Below, piece by piece: positions 29,773 through 42,119 of a stretch of DNA of 64,000 nt (its first letter is position 1; each line of letters begins with the position of its first letter). Where the stretch lies: assembly GCA_021030905.1 (NCBI GenBank), contig JAGFMI010000027.1, positions 1-64,000 on the forward strand, in the 5' to 3' direction. Source of the DNA: Pyrenula massariospora. Its lineage: Eukaryota > Ascomycota > Eurotiomycetes > Pyrenulales > Pyrenulaceae. The notes under the pieces were generated by a model, which saw only the letters and a program-made list of their open reading frames with translations, was not told the DNA's origin and made no database searches. Position numbers and translations under genes: made by a program.

Positions 29773-32255
29773 TCACTCGCCAGCTGCATCCGCCTCATTG
29801 CTCCCCTTCTTCCGTCCGCCACTTGGCCGCTTGATCCTCACATTCGCACTGCCATCGCTGACGCTATGCTCCTTAGCATTGGTTTTTCTGCCCGCGATAG
29901 TCGGTGCATCATCCAAATCGCGCGGGACGGGGCCTTTGGGGCTCTTCTTGACCGCCGAGATTCCTTTGATGCCTTTGACGGCCTTTGATTTCCCTTCAAC
30001 AGGCAGAGGTGCTGGCGAATTGTTATCTAGCTTTTGGGGAACCATATCCTTCCACTGGCGCCAGCCATCAAAGTCAATGAGGGCTTGCATGCAACCCCAT
30101 TCGGTGACTTTCCGTTCAAGCCATACAAAGTTCACGGGCTAGACGGTAAATTAGCTTTCGGTCTCTATAGAGAGCTTGAGGCGATGGAAAGGTTTTACCT
30201 TTGTCAAGAAGTCGTTGCAGCCAGCCGCCAAAGCCTCATGTCTATCACTCTGTAGACTACTTGCCGTCAGGGCCACGATGATGACAGGACTCTTGATCAA
30301 ATTCAACTGCTCTTCCATCCCTTTAGCCTTTTCGTTTACCTTTTCTCCATTTTCCATGCCCTGACCAGCCAAGCTCCCATTTACAATTGGCGGGGTAGTC
30401 TCCTCGCTGATCGGACTGCTGAAAGCACCAATGTCATGCAGCTTCTCTAGCCGTCTGATCTCTTTTGTCGCCTCCAAGCCTGACATTATAGGTAGCTGAA
30501 TATCCATCAGCACAAGATGGAATCCGCCGGTCTTCCACATGGCCACTGCTTCTCTGCCATCCTTGGCGCCTTTCCAGCGCACCTTGAGACGCTTCATGAA
30601 CGCCTCTAGAAGCCGCATGTTGATGACATTGTCTTCCACAACAAGGACATTGATTGGAGGGATGGAGCCATCAAGAAGACCAGCGGATGCAGGCTTTGAG
30701 AGAGAAGCAGGGCCATTCGGAGCGGAGGGAGCATTCAAGTTCTTTTTCTTTTCCTTCTTAGGTTTTTGACCTGGTCGCGGGGATCCGACCCGACCTGGAG
30801 CTTGAATAGAAGGAGTGTGTTCTGGGGCTGGTGGAGTAGGCAGAGGAGGTGCCGCGGGGACCGCGCCATGGTTCATAGCATGCTTAGGGTCTGCAACACA
30901 CACCATTTGATCAATGGCCGAACTAAACGGGGAAAAGGAATGGGAATGTTTTGCGTACCTATAAGGGTCTGATTTTGACTTGATGGAATCGAAGTTAGAA
31001 CTGTAGGGGAGGAAGTATGAGTACGGCCGTACTTCGGTCGGTTGTGCTTGGAAGAACGTGCTGCACTAGGGGACGGTAGTGGTGGGAGTTGGCCTGTGGT
31101 GAGGACAGACATTGAATGCAGGGAAGGCGGATGGTGTGTCGAATTCCCGGGTATAGAATGGCCGACTAGATTGGGTGAGGTGTTCATCGGCGGGAAATAC
31201 TCATTTCCTTCACCAGGACGCAAACCCTCTTCAACATAGTAGGGCATATGATATCCATGCCGTGGGGAAGGTTTGGGGGTCCGTCGTTGAGGCACATCCA
31301 CGATCAGAGCATCTTCGACTGATTGTCCGCCAGGGTAGTGGGCATCAAGCGTCCGTCCAATCGATTCTTCTGGGCTCAGGACTCTTTCGCTGCTGGGGTG
31401 ACGACTATTTGGTGGGTGACGCAGGATGATCTTGAGAGACACATCAGGGGAGTCGAAGCTTTTCCCCAAAGAGTTTGCGTACTTTCTCAATATGACATCT
31501 CGCACGTCGTCTACAAGGTCTTCTTCCGCAACTGTCACGAGGGTCGGGGATTGTCCCGGTCTCTTAACCCAAACTTTTCTACTTATCATCTCACTATCTG
31601 TGGGGAAGGTATTGGAACTGAAGTAGTCTTGAGGAAGAGAGCGTGCAGTTGGCTGGTCCTGTTCTAGGAGCGACTTGATCAGCCTAGACTGCGAGGCAGG
31701 AACCAGCGATTGTTTGCGCAAGGCCAAAGCAGGTCGTTCAGGATGTGCTGCAACTACTTCCGACGCTATCTTGCCTCCAGAGATCTCTGGCTGTGGGTGT
31801 AGGTCCTCTACCGCATCTTGAAATTCTTCCTCAATTACATTGATCTCATTTTTCGGATGACCGGTCGTTGGCTTCGTAGCTGTCTCTGGCGTAGGTGCCG
31901 ATACCTTAACCTCGGGGCAGTCGACAGTATTTTTCTGCGCTTCTTGCTGCAAGGGCGCAATGCCCGAAGGGACAGACTTCTCCAAGGATAGGCTTTCCGA
32001 GGGGTTGGGAGTCTTCGGAAGCTTGGTGAGCCGTTGTCTTGCACCCGGTGACAGACTTCGATCGAAAGCCGGCAGCGACTCTGAGGTAACAGGACGTCCT
32101 CGCTCAAGAGGAGTGGTGGGAACAGAGACAGCTTGATATCGAAGATCGGAATCGGCAGTGCTGGACGGTGAGGTGCCTTTGGAGGGTTTGACGGATGAAG
32201 CCGATGATCGGCGCAGGAACTTCTGGCGCAAGCGCGTGAGCGTGGAATCAACCAT
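29773..32255 (-). CDS. SSK1: Ssk1-type response regulator of the HOG MAP-kinase pathway
   Basis: Three exons, 30959-32255, 30199-30890 and 29773-30138, with introns of 68 and 60 nt, give 784 aa. The N-terminus MVDSTLTRLRQKFLRRSSAS and the long Ser/Pro-rich first half, with VWVKRPGQSPTLVTVAEEDL, are typical of filamentous Ssk1. The receiver domain lies near residues 500-680. It has VLVVEDN (acidic pair), VLMDIQLP (phospho-acceptor Asp), VALTASS, and FLTKPVN whose Lys falls exactly at the 30139-30198 intron junction. The receiver carries an insert (about 40 residues, Gly/Glu-rich) between the LMDIQLP helix and the SPVIIVALTA strand, usual for Ssk1. The protein relays phosphate state from the Sln1/Ypd1-type histidine-kinase system to the MAPKKK Ssk2/22. 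The ATG chosen is the only one available, although the frame is open 60 codons upstream. Confidence 0.95.
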
Positions 32256-33239
32256 TTTCGGCCTTGGGGCCGGCTTAAAGGTCGACGCGACTGTAGATCG
32301 ATCTCGATAGAGGGCGGAGCTGTCTCCGAGCACAAGGCTCTGGGAGACGGAGCTCCCACGCAGCTTTAGCTGTTGCTCGTTCTGGACAACTGCTATGGAC
32401 TGTGACTGGCACGCGTCAGGAGGGTGGAATCTCAAGGGAGCCTGTCATGCTGGCGCGCTCTCCGCAGCTCCAGGGAGATGGGTTGGCCTCCTCCCCTGCT
32501 CGCTGACAGGTTTCAGCAGTTATAAGAAGAATAATGTCCGATGTCCGGCTGGAAGACTCGTCAGGCATGATGGCCCATTAATAGCCTCCAAGCGCTCCCG
32601 TCGCCGAAATCTTGTTCCAGGAGATTTGAAGCCAGGGGGGCCCTCTTCCGCAGTATGGCTGTGAGGGCCGGAGGGGCCCAGTCAGGTCTGGACACCACTC
32701 AGCCTCCGCCAGTTGAAAGAACTTCCTCCTACCCTTCCCTCTCGCATGATTCTGTCAGCGTTGCCTAAGTAAGCAAGCTTCCAGGTCCTTAAGTTGTGTA
32801 AACCTTTTTTCGGGTATTGTCGATTGATTCACAGACAATGTGTCAATTACTGAGAATTTCCACATAATGTACTTAAACACCCTTTCCGTTTACTGACATA
32901 AACTTGGATGAACAATAATTCATACAGTCCTATGAGCGATGATTTTGTTATGGCATTTACCTTCCCTATTCTGTCTGTCCCTTTTAATGTTATCTTCGAC
33001 ACTATTATCCGGTACAGAGCTCAACGCTACGATGACAAAAGGATTGTCAAATGGGCGAGCTAGCTGAAGATCGTTTCCCAGCTCCTTTCATTTCCCAGTT
33101 GATTGTACTGTCGTAGACAGCCACTTGTGATTGCAAGAGGATATAATCAGTCGTCCAACCTCGAAAAGTTGATAACCATCTTAGAGCATCTATCTCTTCC
33201 CCGAAAGGCAATATAGATTGTTAACTATTCCTACACATC
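32256..33239. promoter_or_regulatory. Region upstream of SSK1
   Basis: This region is 984 nt. The first 180 nt on the minus strand stay open in the SSK1 frame but contain no ATG. The rest shows no coding signal. It ends at the 3' end of the tandem acyl-CoA synthetase gene. Confidence 0.4.
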
Positions 33240-35370
33240 CTACCTATCCTTTCTCATCAATGTCTGACCCAGCTCCCGCAGCTTGAACTTTTGAATCTTA
33301 CCGCTTGCGGTCTTCGGGTAGTTATCCATGAAAAAGACATGTTTCGGCACCATGTGACTGGCCAGCCTCGACTTCACCCACGATCTGATCTCTGTCTCTG
33401 TCAAAGCCTGCTCGGATCCACTCCCCAGTGATGCCCCGTGAGGTATCACGAACGCAGCTACAACCTCACCATACCGTTCATCAGGCAACCCTACCACACT
33501 GACCTCCTTGACCTTCGAATTTGCAAATAGACAATTCTCAATCTCAAGCGGATGAATATTCTCGCCACCCCGAATAATCAAATCTTTAATCCTCCCTGTT
33601 ATAGCCACATACCCTTCTTCATCCATAACCGCCTCATCCCCGGTATGCATCCACATCTTTCCATCCATCTCTGGGTCTTCCACCAGCACCTCTGCCGTTC
33701 TCTCCGGCTGGCCCCAATATTTCTTCATGGTAAGATACCCGCTGACAGCGAGCTCTCCTCGCTCCCCAATCTTAAGTACCTTTCCCCTATCCACCGGATC
33801 CACCACCTTGGCCTCCACATGCGGCAACAGCCTCCCCACAGTATTGATTCTCTTCTCAATCGGATCATCCGTGGTCGTCATGGCGCTCACAGGACTCGTT
33901 TCCGTCATACCATAGCAAATCGTCAGTTCGGTGAGGTTCAGCGTCTTGTGCAATTTCCTCATCAATTCTGCCGGGATCGACGACCCAGCCGCGATCCCGG
34001 TCCGCAGGTGCTCAAATCCTTTGTATTCTACCTCACCTCGAGCCAGAAGCTCCAACTCTGCAACAAACATTGTCGGCACCCCGTACAACGCGGTGCATCT
34101 CTCTTCTTGAACGGCCTTCAGCGCCCGCTTGGGGTCAAACGCCTCGCTGGGGAAGACGATCGTGGAACCGTGCGTTGCTGTTGCCATGTACCCAAGGATA
34201 CACCCGAAACAGTGGTATAGAGGAGGGGGGCAGCAAACGATGTCTGAGGGAGTGAGAAGCATTCGGGAGCCGATGCTGAAGCCGTTGTTGAGAATGGAGC
34301 GGTGCGAGAGGCAGGCGGCTTTGGGCATGGAAGTCGTGCCTGAGGTGAATTGGATATTGATGATATCGTAGGGGGAGATTGTGGGGTCGTCAGGGAGGGA
34401 TGTTGGATTGGTATTAGATTCAAACAGGGCTTTGAATGGGGTAGCAGCGCGGATATTGGAGGCGCTGATACGTCCAGAGCTGTTGTCGACAAGGATGATC
34501 TCCTTCAAAGAGGGGATTTTCTCCGTCGAGATCTTGGGAGTTGACAAATCCGGGACAAGCTCTCGTAATAAGGGAACGTTTGACTGTGGTGCCTTGTAAG
34601 GAAGATTGTTCTCTGCGCCGATGATAAGGTGCGAGGCTTCCAAATGCGTTAACGCTGAAATGACTTGCAGCGCCGTGAAAGCCGGATTGAGAGGTACCTA
34701 TCAATAATCAGTCATACGCTGACAACGTCTCGTGGACAGACTCAGTATATCGAACAAGCATTTGTACATACCAGAATGGCACCTAGCTTGAAGAGCGCAT
34801 ACGTGATCTGCGCTCCCAGTCAGGTCAATGAGAGGACAACCGTCCGCTTAAGGGCAAACATCAGGCATACCGCAGCATACTCCACGTTATTGCCCAGTGA
34901 GACTGCCACCCGATCTCCTTTTCGTACGCCAACATCACGTAGCCCAGCAGAAAGACTCCAGCTCATACGGTCCAACTCCCAGTACGAGAGTCGTCGCCCC
35001 TGGTGACTTGACACAACCCTACCGCCTCAATTAGCAAATCAATTTCCAGTCTAATAATGCCGATCCGGTATTTAAACAAAAGGAGCAGGAAGCAAGTCTC
35101 TTACGCTGTTCTGTCACCATGCTCAGAAACAACCTTGGCAAAGTGGTGGCTGATAGTATCTTCCAAGAGGGGAGGCTAGAGAAGAAAATCAGCAGACTCC
35201 CATGGTATTACTGAGCCTTTGCAAGCGAAAGGTTGTAACTATGCATCCAAGCTACGTACTTCTTGCGGGCCTCTCGTCCACGCTTGAGTTATGAGCCCAC
35301 GAAAAGGGGTTTTGGCTTTGAAGAATATCTTCTTAAAGGAGACACGGTTGACACGGTAAAGGGGACGCAT
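33240..35370 (-). CDS. Acyl-CoA synthetase, ACSF2-like, probably mitochondrial
   Basis: Five exons, 35260-35370, 35105-35175, 34871-35018, 34772-34807 and 33240-34697, give 607 aa. The introns are 84, 86, 63 and 74 nt and all phases fit. Adenylate-forming motifs are in order: FTSGTTSMPKAACLSHR (P-loop, A3), YGMTETSPVSA (A5), HTGDEAVMDEEGYV (A7), GRIKDLIIRGGENIHP (A8) and PKTASGKIQKFKLRE with the catalytic Lys (A10). The N-terminus MRPLYRVNRVSFKKIFFKAK is rich in Arg/Lys without acids, a good mitochondrial presequence, matching the ACSF2 medium-chain acyl-CoA ligase group. It activates fatty acids to acyl-CoA with ATP. There is no PTS1 (ends RKDR). The substrate is not determinable. Confidence 0.92.
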
Positions 35371-36248
35371 ATTGTACAGGAAGCTTAGGGCAAGCTTTGT
35401 CCTACCAGGTGGCTATGCAACTCATTATACTATCGAATTTTTGCCATGTCGTCTTGGTTTGTGATCTATGTCGGGTTCAAACGTAGTTGAATGAGGTGCT
35501 AAAATCACGCTGATTTGACGTATGAAGGTGGTTCTATTACAGACAAGGGCAACACGCTCTAATCAAGGAAAATGCGTGGCGTAAGATGCTGATGTTGAAA
35601 ACGCTGTCGTGCCGAGAAGACATCAGCTGTACCCGCACGAATTGCTGAGTTGGGCAAGGTGTGATGGCTGCCATCTTGAGCCAAGTAGGAGATGCTGCAG
35701 ATCCAGAGACAAGGAACAGCGCGGCCGAAAAAGAAGAAGAATGCGCTGCTTCTACAAAGCGAGTATGTACAACCCCACTGGGGCAAAAATAGCAACGAAC
35801 TTAGAAGATTATTAAGCTTCTGTGAAAATGTATGGACCTGGTCTGGCATTTCACAAGAGTAGCATCAAGGCATTGAAGTTTCGATAAGAAGCTGCCAAGC
35901 CAGGCAACCTAGAGGTATCTAAAAAGCTCAAATCATTTCCTAACACAAGTAGTCCCACAATCCCGTTGCTAAGTACATGCCTCGCCACCATCCTTCCTTC
36001 GTCAGCCGCATTACCTCAGCATCCATCGGGCGACGCGATTACCCACAGCGGCTCTTGCGGCATGACGTTCGATCCGTCAAGCCGTCACGACATCGCGGCG
36101 GGTTTGTGTTTTCAGAAGCAAGGAGGACCCCGACACGGGACTCTCACTTCATAAGTACTGACGGCCAGGCTCGTTCAATTGGAACAACAGGTAAGCCGGG
36201 CTCCGATTGTTGCACGCTGGATCCATAGAATCGCCGTCATTTCTCGCT
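35371..36248. other. Intergenic region, nothing recognised
   Basis: These 878 nt lie between the start of the acyl-CoA synthetase and the end of ROM2. Short open frames on both strands lack family features. Confidence 0.4.
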
Positions 36249-39200
36249 CTATTGTGATTGCAGCGAGGAGTTCCTGCTCCAGAAATCTAAGCTCGCCACA
36301 ACATCTTCACCGCCTTCGTCCTCATAAGCATATAATATCTGGCTCTGTTAGTAATAATCCATTCATGAGATATGAAGATTTGTAGGTCAAACTCACCTCG
36401 CGTGTACTTGAATGTAACATCCGGATTTTCCTTCCCGTCATAATGTAAACCAGTTCGCTAGTCTCAATATGCCTGATCTCTATGAAATTAGGCTCAAAAG
36501 CAAGTATGTATGGATAGCTGAGCGCAAATGATTCCGGTTCGCCTTCCCACTGAATTCTCCAGTCTGGTCGTGCTCGCCATCCGTTTCGATTGACAAAGAA
36601 AGAAAAATCAGAATAGTTGAGCAAGAACTCTCCATTCAGTCTTTCAATATGAATGGGTTTGACGTTCTCACGGCGAGCAACAAAGTCAAGATCAGTGTCA
36701 GCTTGGTCGAGCAATGACTGCCGTTCTGTGGTCTCGAGAGAAACAACTTCGAAGCCTTTGGCACAGCCCACACATAGAGTGGACCGCAAGAAATGCACAG
36801 AGGATGATTCAGCGGGAATATAAAATTCCTGCAATTGTTAGCGACGCATGAAAGACAGGTAAACGATGGGTGCTGACTTTGAATGGTTTCAAGGTCTCTG
36901 GTCTACTTCGAAACATATTACCCAGGGTAGGGCCACCTGCTCTCCTTGAGGTTGCATCAGGCTCGAAAACTTTTATTGTGGTTGACAAGGCAGATGTCTT
37001 GACAGAGCAGACGAGATGCCGACCGAGACCAATACCGGCCTTGAAGAAGTTTGCGTGTCCTTGAATCTTCTTGGGTCGTTTTGCTAGCGGATTCTGGTTG
37101 TCGTGGACGTCAAGAGCCTCTAGCGGGAATGATGAGAGTGTCTTGTTGGCTAGAACCAGGAGCAGCTGATATTCTTCCAAGGTATCGATCTGTGTAACTT
37201 GGTTGACATCAAGTATACGTTTTGGTCGAGCTGTCTTCTCTTTGGGCCATCTATCTGCAAGATATATGCCGTTATCTGTTCCAAAGACAAGCTTGCGCCC
37301 ACCATCTACAAGAATTGTTAGCAACACTCTGGGATTGAAAAGTATCACTTACCGGATGGAACCAAGCAATTCACCCGAGAGCCCGTTGTGAAAAAATTCT
37401 CGCAGATGATTGTTTTGGTGAAAATATTACTATTTCGTTGTCGTAGCTTGCTCTGCTGTTCTTCAACTTTCTCGATGAATTTCTTTCGTTGGACCTGAGA
37501 AGATGCGTAAACCGCCAGCTCGTATTGGCCACGGCCTAGATGCTTGAATGTAATGGGGAAGCCTTGTTTATCAGGCGCAGCATTGGCGTTGGACGACTTA
37601 GTGCCGGGTATCAAACTGGAGGATGGTCGCTTGACGACTCCAACACGGGGAATGATTTGGTCCATTTCGAGAATTTGACACAACTCAAGAGGAATTGGTT
37701 TGCGATAGACTCGGTATTCCTCACGTTTGTTGACCGTCTTAATGCGGATTGGTAGGACAGCATGATCGAAAAGATAGACTGTGATCTCTGCAGTGTCAGT
37801 CGGGCTTTTCTTGAAACCCATCTTGGTCAGGATTTGACGGTTCTCTTCCGTGAGCTTCAGATCAACAAATTCTCCAGCATTCCACTTCAGCTGCTGACTG
37901 AGCTGGACTAAGTTAAAATGGTTTTCTGCTTTCCCTGTCTCAGTATTGACTCTGCCGAGGAAGTCTTTGATCTTCTTGATAGCTTCTGGAATATCTCGCC
38001 TATCTGGATTTCCCTCCTTCGTGTACTTGAGCACGTTATCAAGTAGCAGCGGGTAACGAGCAAGTCTCGTTGTCGGTTTCGTTAGATATCCATTCAATTC
38101 CAATTTCCGAGACTCTTTGAGTCTTTCGGTCTCATCCACGAACCGAGCGAAAAGAGAATTATGGCCTTTCTCTCGTTCAAATTCATATTTTCCGTACATC
38201 TGATTTGCGCCGTATTTGATGAATGGGTCAAATTTTGGAACGAAATCAAGAAAAATGTCTCCAATACATTCGACGACAGCACTTTCCTTTTGGCGCGTAG
38301 TCAATCTCTCGGAAAATTTCGAATTGACGCTGTGGACCTCTAAGAAATTGCCGAAGACAGTACGGATGAACTTTTCTTGCCGGTGTGATGGGATCGGCGA
38401 CGGATTGTTGGGATTATTATTTTTAAGCGGTCGCACCCAGTAGTCCCTGAGATACTCAAGATCTTTCACAAAATCGCGCTCGGTGTACATGATCTCAGAA
38501 ATAACCTCCTGACGCTTCTTCTCCCTGTCATCGGTTTTTTCCGCAACCTCTTTAGGCACGCTATTGATCCACAATTTCTGTTCATGATCATCATCGTCTC
38601 CATGTAAGCTTCCTTTTGACGTAGACGGGCGGAGACCCGGTTCAGGTTTGAGATTAAGGCGAGCTTGCTGCTCAAGCCGTCTGGGACAGGCAATTGAGTA
38701 GCAGAGTTGATCTCTTGTGCACGTTGGTGAATAACACTCGCTTAACAAGGTGAAAACACCATTGACTTCTGAGGAGACTGGCTCCTCCCCAATCGTCTCC
38801 CTGAACTGGTAAATTTCTCCTGACGCATCTCGTAGGCGGTGATTGTACTCGACATCGTGAAAGAATTTTTGAGCATCAAGGGCTCTTCCAAGCAGCAGCG
38901 CGAGATTCCGATCTGTTGTCTTGATGATATAGGACACCAAATCCACAGCCTCTGTTCCAGTAAAGGCATTTTTGTAGGTCAAATCGTTCTTACTACGTTC
39001 ACCAACACCAATCCTCTCTCGAAAAACAGAAGCCACACGAGATAGTAGCGCTGGGTACACCAGAGGCGCTCTTCTCTGGGCAATTGTCGTAGCTGTGCTC
39101 GGAGAATGTGAAAGATTCGGGCGAGAACCACTCTGCATGCTCATTGTCCTATCAGCAACGAGGGTTGATGCAGTTGAAGCCAAGGACATCGCGCGGCCGA

Positions 39201-40080
39201 TGGATCCATCGCTGGGTCGACGTGGGCGATTGTTTGCGTCATATCGCAGGTCTTCCTGCGGAACTGGAGATCCTTTATTTGAAATCGGTGGCGATATAGA
39301 ATGAGCTGGGCTTGATACAGGGTCAGAATTCATCTGCTGTCTCCGAGGCACACCAGGAATTATCCTCCCTGAGCCCAGTTGAGTCCCATCAGCATGAGCA
39401 CTGTACGAGCTCAAAGACATCGCGCGTTCATCGTGTCGCTCTGGGATCTGCCTTCCCATGCTTGTTGTTCTTGGAGCATGATTATACTGCTGTTGACGGA
39501 AGGCAGTGGCCGACGTGTGATTGAAATTGCTCGGGGGCGGCTGGTAAGCACCTGGACCTCCCATCCTGGGCATGGTAGCCGTAGCCATAGACTGTGAGCG
39601 GTACGGGTCAGAATTCAAGGCAGGCGCTGGAACTCTACTGGGTGGCTTTGAAGGATATTGAGGCACGGGACCTCCTTGCCTCGGATCCATTCTCTGCGGT
39701 TGGGGATATGGTCTGCGATCAGGAAACATTGGTGGCGGCAGATTTTGTGATTGGGGTTGCTGTGGCGCTGGCGGGCCATTCGGTTGTCTTCCACCACCAG
39801 GATGGTAACCGTTCGGCTGCGCTCTTTCATATCCATTTTGAAGATGTCGCACCGGCGGCGGTCCTCTCGATACCATTCCATTTGATGTCTGAGACCCCAT
39901 TGTATGCGCCCTATCTTGGGACATTTGTATTGGTTGCGTGGTCATTGTTTGCGAGCGACCAGCTGGGGTCCCGCCAAATATGTCCGAGAAGGCGGCATCA
40001 CGTTGAAAGTTTGTAGGATGTCCATGACTTGTTGTACGAGGACCGTAGGAGCGGTTTTGTTGAGCGCTGTAGTCTGCCAT
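36249..40080 (-). CDS. ROM2: Rho1 guanine-nucleotide exchange factor, Rom1/Rom2 type
   Basis: Five exons, 37353-40080, 36878-37305, 36397-36828 and 36249-36338 (four after the long first one are short), are modelled as four segments giving 1225 aa, with introns of 47, 49 and 58 nt. The domains are: a disordered Pro/Gln/Arg-rich N-terminus (1-345); a DEP domain at about 347-430 (VASVFRERIGVGERSKNDLT, FTGTEAVDLVSYII); a RhoGEF/DH domain at about 520-715 (KRQEVISEIMYTERDFVKDL, NSLFARFVDE, TRLARYPLLLDNVL); a PH domain at about 735-875 (IRIKTVNKREEYRVYRKPIP); and a citron-homology beta-propeller from about 905 to the end (KLVFGTDNGIYLADRWP, SLDFWSRNSSLQSQ). This is the order of Rom2, which activates Rho1 in the cell-wall integrity pathway at the plasma membrane. 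The ATG at 40078-40080 (MADYSAQQNRSYG) was chosen; upstream codons in frame lack an ATG fitting the family. Confidence 0.93.
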
Positions 40081-40824
40081 ACTCAATAAAGAGCTGGCAA
40101 AGTTTTCCAGGCAGCCGAAGCAACCAAGTACACTTGACGTTGCAGCAGATCGGTAATCGGGTTTTGCGGTAACAAGCGGTTTACGGCGGATGGGAGGAAA
40201 ATTCGAGAACGTTGAAGGGCAACGGCTTTGTAGAGTAAAGGAGTGACCTTGTTGTGCTCGGATCAAGAGTCCAGCTGCCCGATCATGTCATGTTCAAACC
40301 AGTGAGGTTTGATCCAGGGGAGCGGAGAAGGGTCAAAGGCTCAGGCTTGTGACCAAAGTTATTTATCATACCAGGAGAGTAGCTCCAAGGAGCCGACCAG
40401 TGGGCCAACCTCAGAAGGTCATGATGGCTTCAACTGCAAGGAGCGGCGATTGTAGAGAAATGGATTGAAGCAGTGAGTGGTTGGCGGCGAGCTTTGGAGT
40501 TGAATTGAACAGGGTTGAGGACTGGCGTTGCTACTACGCACATGTTTTAGCTGCATTCGCTGGGTCGGTTCTTCCCTGCGGCCGACCGGACCGCCAACAG
40601 TGAAATCATGAGCCTCTCTTCGGCCCGCGGACTCTGGACACTTGAACCTTTTTACGAAATCCGGTTGCACAACGATCATAAAGGTGCTTATCCTGTATAT
40701 CGACATCCAGTTAGGAGTGCCGTCAGCTGCTGAACAACTCAACGCCCTGCTTGATGCACGCACCTTTCTCCCCCTTCCTGTCCTCCGTCCCTCTTCCATC
40801 TCGCCTCTCATAGCCTACGCCATT
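40081..40824. promoter_or_regulatory. Divergent promoter region ROM2 / VMA11
   Basis: These 744 nt lie between opposed starts. A pyrimidine-rich tract at 40761-40800 lies just before the VMA11 ATG, the usual core-promoter feature of highly expressed fungal genes. Confidence 0.45.
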
Positions 40825-41776
40825 ATGGCCGACAGCGACCTAGCTCCGAAATTTGCGCCTTTCTTTGGCATGGTGAGATCTACGATGAATTCTTCTGGTC
40901 CTGTCACCGTGACTGAGCTAACCCGCAGTATAGGCTGGCATAGCAGGCGCTGTAAGCTTACCCTATTTTATCCTTCCCTTCTCAAGTTCAACCTACTACA
41001 AGCTTCTCAACGATACTCACGGATATATCTGAAACATTTTGGGAGAGCGCTAAGACGTTGAAAGAGCTGCGCACATTTCATAATTTCCTGGCCTATATTT
41101 GCTTCCCCCTTGGCCAATGAACACGCTACTAAATTACACAACCCTTCATCGTGAACAATCACGTTCTGGGCTGGCATTGAAGAGCTCCTACGTGTCCCTT
41201 GCAAATGATCTTAGATTCCCTACGTTACCTCATCCTTGCTTGCCTCTTGTTTCTCCACTGTACCCTATCGCTGACCCTCTCACCACTTCCAGATGATATT
41301 TGGCACCGTCGGAGCCGCCTACGGCACTGCCAAATCCGGGATTGGTATCGCTGGCGTTGGCACCTTCCGCCCTGATCTCATCATGAAATCCCTCATTCCC
41401 GTTGTCATGTCCGGAATCATCGCCGTTTATGCCCTTGTCATCAGCGTTTTAATAGCAGGGGACATGAATCCGCCAACGAAAGATGGCAAGCATCTATCGC
41501 TATACGAAGGTTTCATGCATCTTGCGGCTGGGCTGAGCGTTGGATTGAGCGGACTCGCAGCTGGGTACGCGATCGGAATCGTTGGGGATTCAGGGGTAAG
41601 GGCGTACATGCAGCAGAGTCGGATATTTGTGGGCATGGTACTGATATTGATTTTTGGGGAGGTGCTTGGGCTGTACGGGTAAGATGAACTAATTTTGGAC
41701 TGGACTCGAAGTTAGATTGCTAACAAGCGGATTGTATAGTTTGATCGTTGCGTTGATTCTAAACTCGAAGAGTTGA
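40825..41776 (+). CDS. VMA11: V-ATPase proteolipid subunit c' (Vma11)
   Basis: Four exons, 40825-40872, 40934-40951 (18 nt), 41293-41678 and 41740-41776, give 162 aa, with introns of 61, 341 and 61 nt. The N-terminus [16 protein letters not shown] joins AGIAGA from the micro-exon and then [40 protein letters not shown] and [15 protein letters not shown] favour c' (Vma11) over c (Vma3), which has different residues there. The essential proton-carrying Glu is in [13 protein letters not shown] in helix 4. Four transmembrane helices sit in the Vo ring of the vacuolar/Golgi proton pump; c' occurs only in fungi. All junctions are in phase 0 except the last (GG|T). Confidence 0.95.
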
Positions 41777-42119
41777 GGTTGACTTTCTTGTTCTTTTGTC
41801 ATAAAGATTGTTGCATTATGTACCCAGAGGCGAAAGGAACAAGTTATTCGATGGAGCGATAACTAGAATGCCAAATCTTAAATATTCTTGCCATTTCGAC
41901 AAAGTTTTATTGCCGAATATAAAGTACAAAGCACCGTGTACTGTGTTGGATTTTGCTCAACCAAAGGATCCCAGAACCGCTCCCATTCAACATATTCGAC
42001 TTATTTAACGTCTTTGCAAATACGACGCGGATCGATTCCCGCAGGGAAGAACTCCCAAGATATGCTTACCCGCTATGCAGATGCACATTCAGTTTCTCAA
42101 ATCAGAACGCCGGTAGAAG
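41777..42119. other. Convergent 3' spacer
   Basis: These 343 AT-rich nt lie between the convergent ends of VMA11 and the O-acetyltransferase gene. Nothing else is recognised. Confidence 0.4.

Noticed and set aside
33552-34220. Plus-strand open frame of 222 codons
   Set aside because: Antisense shadow of the acyl-CoA synthetase, whose motifs are all on the minus strand.
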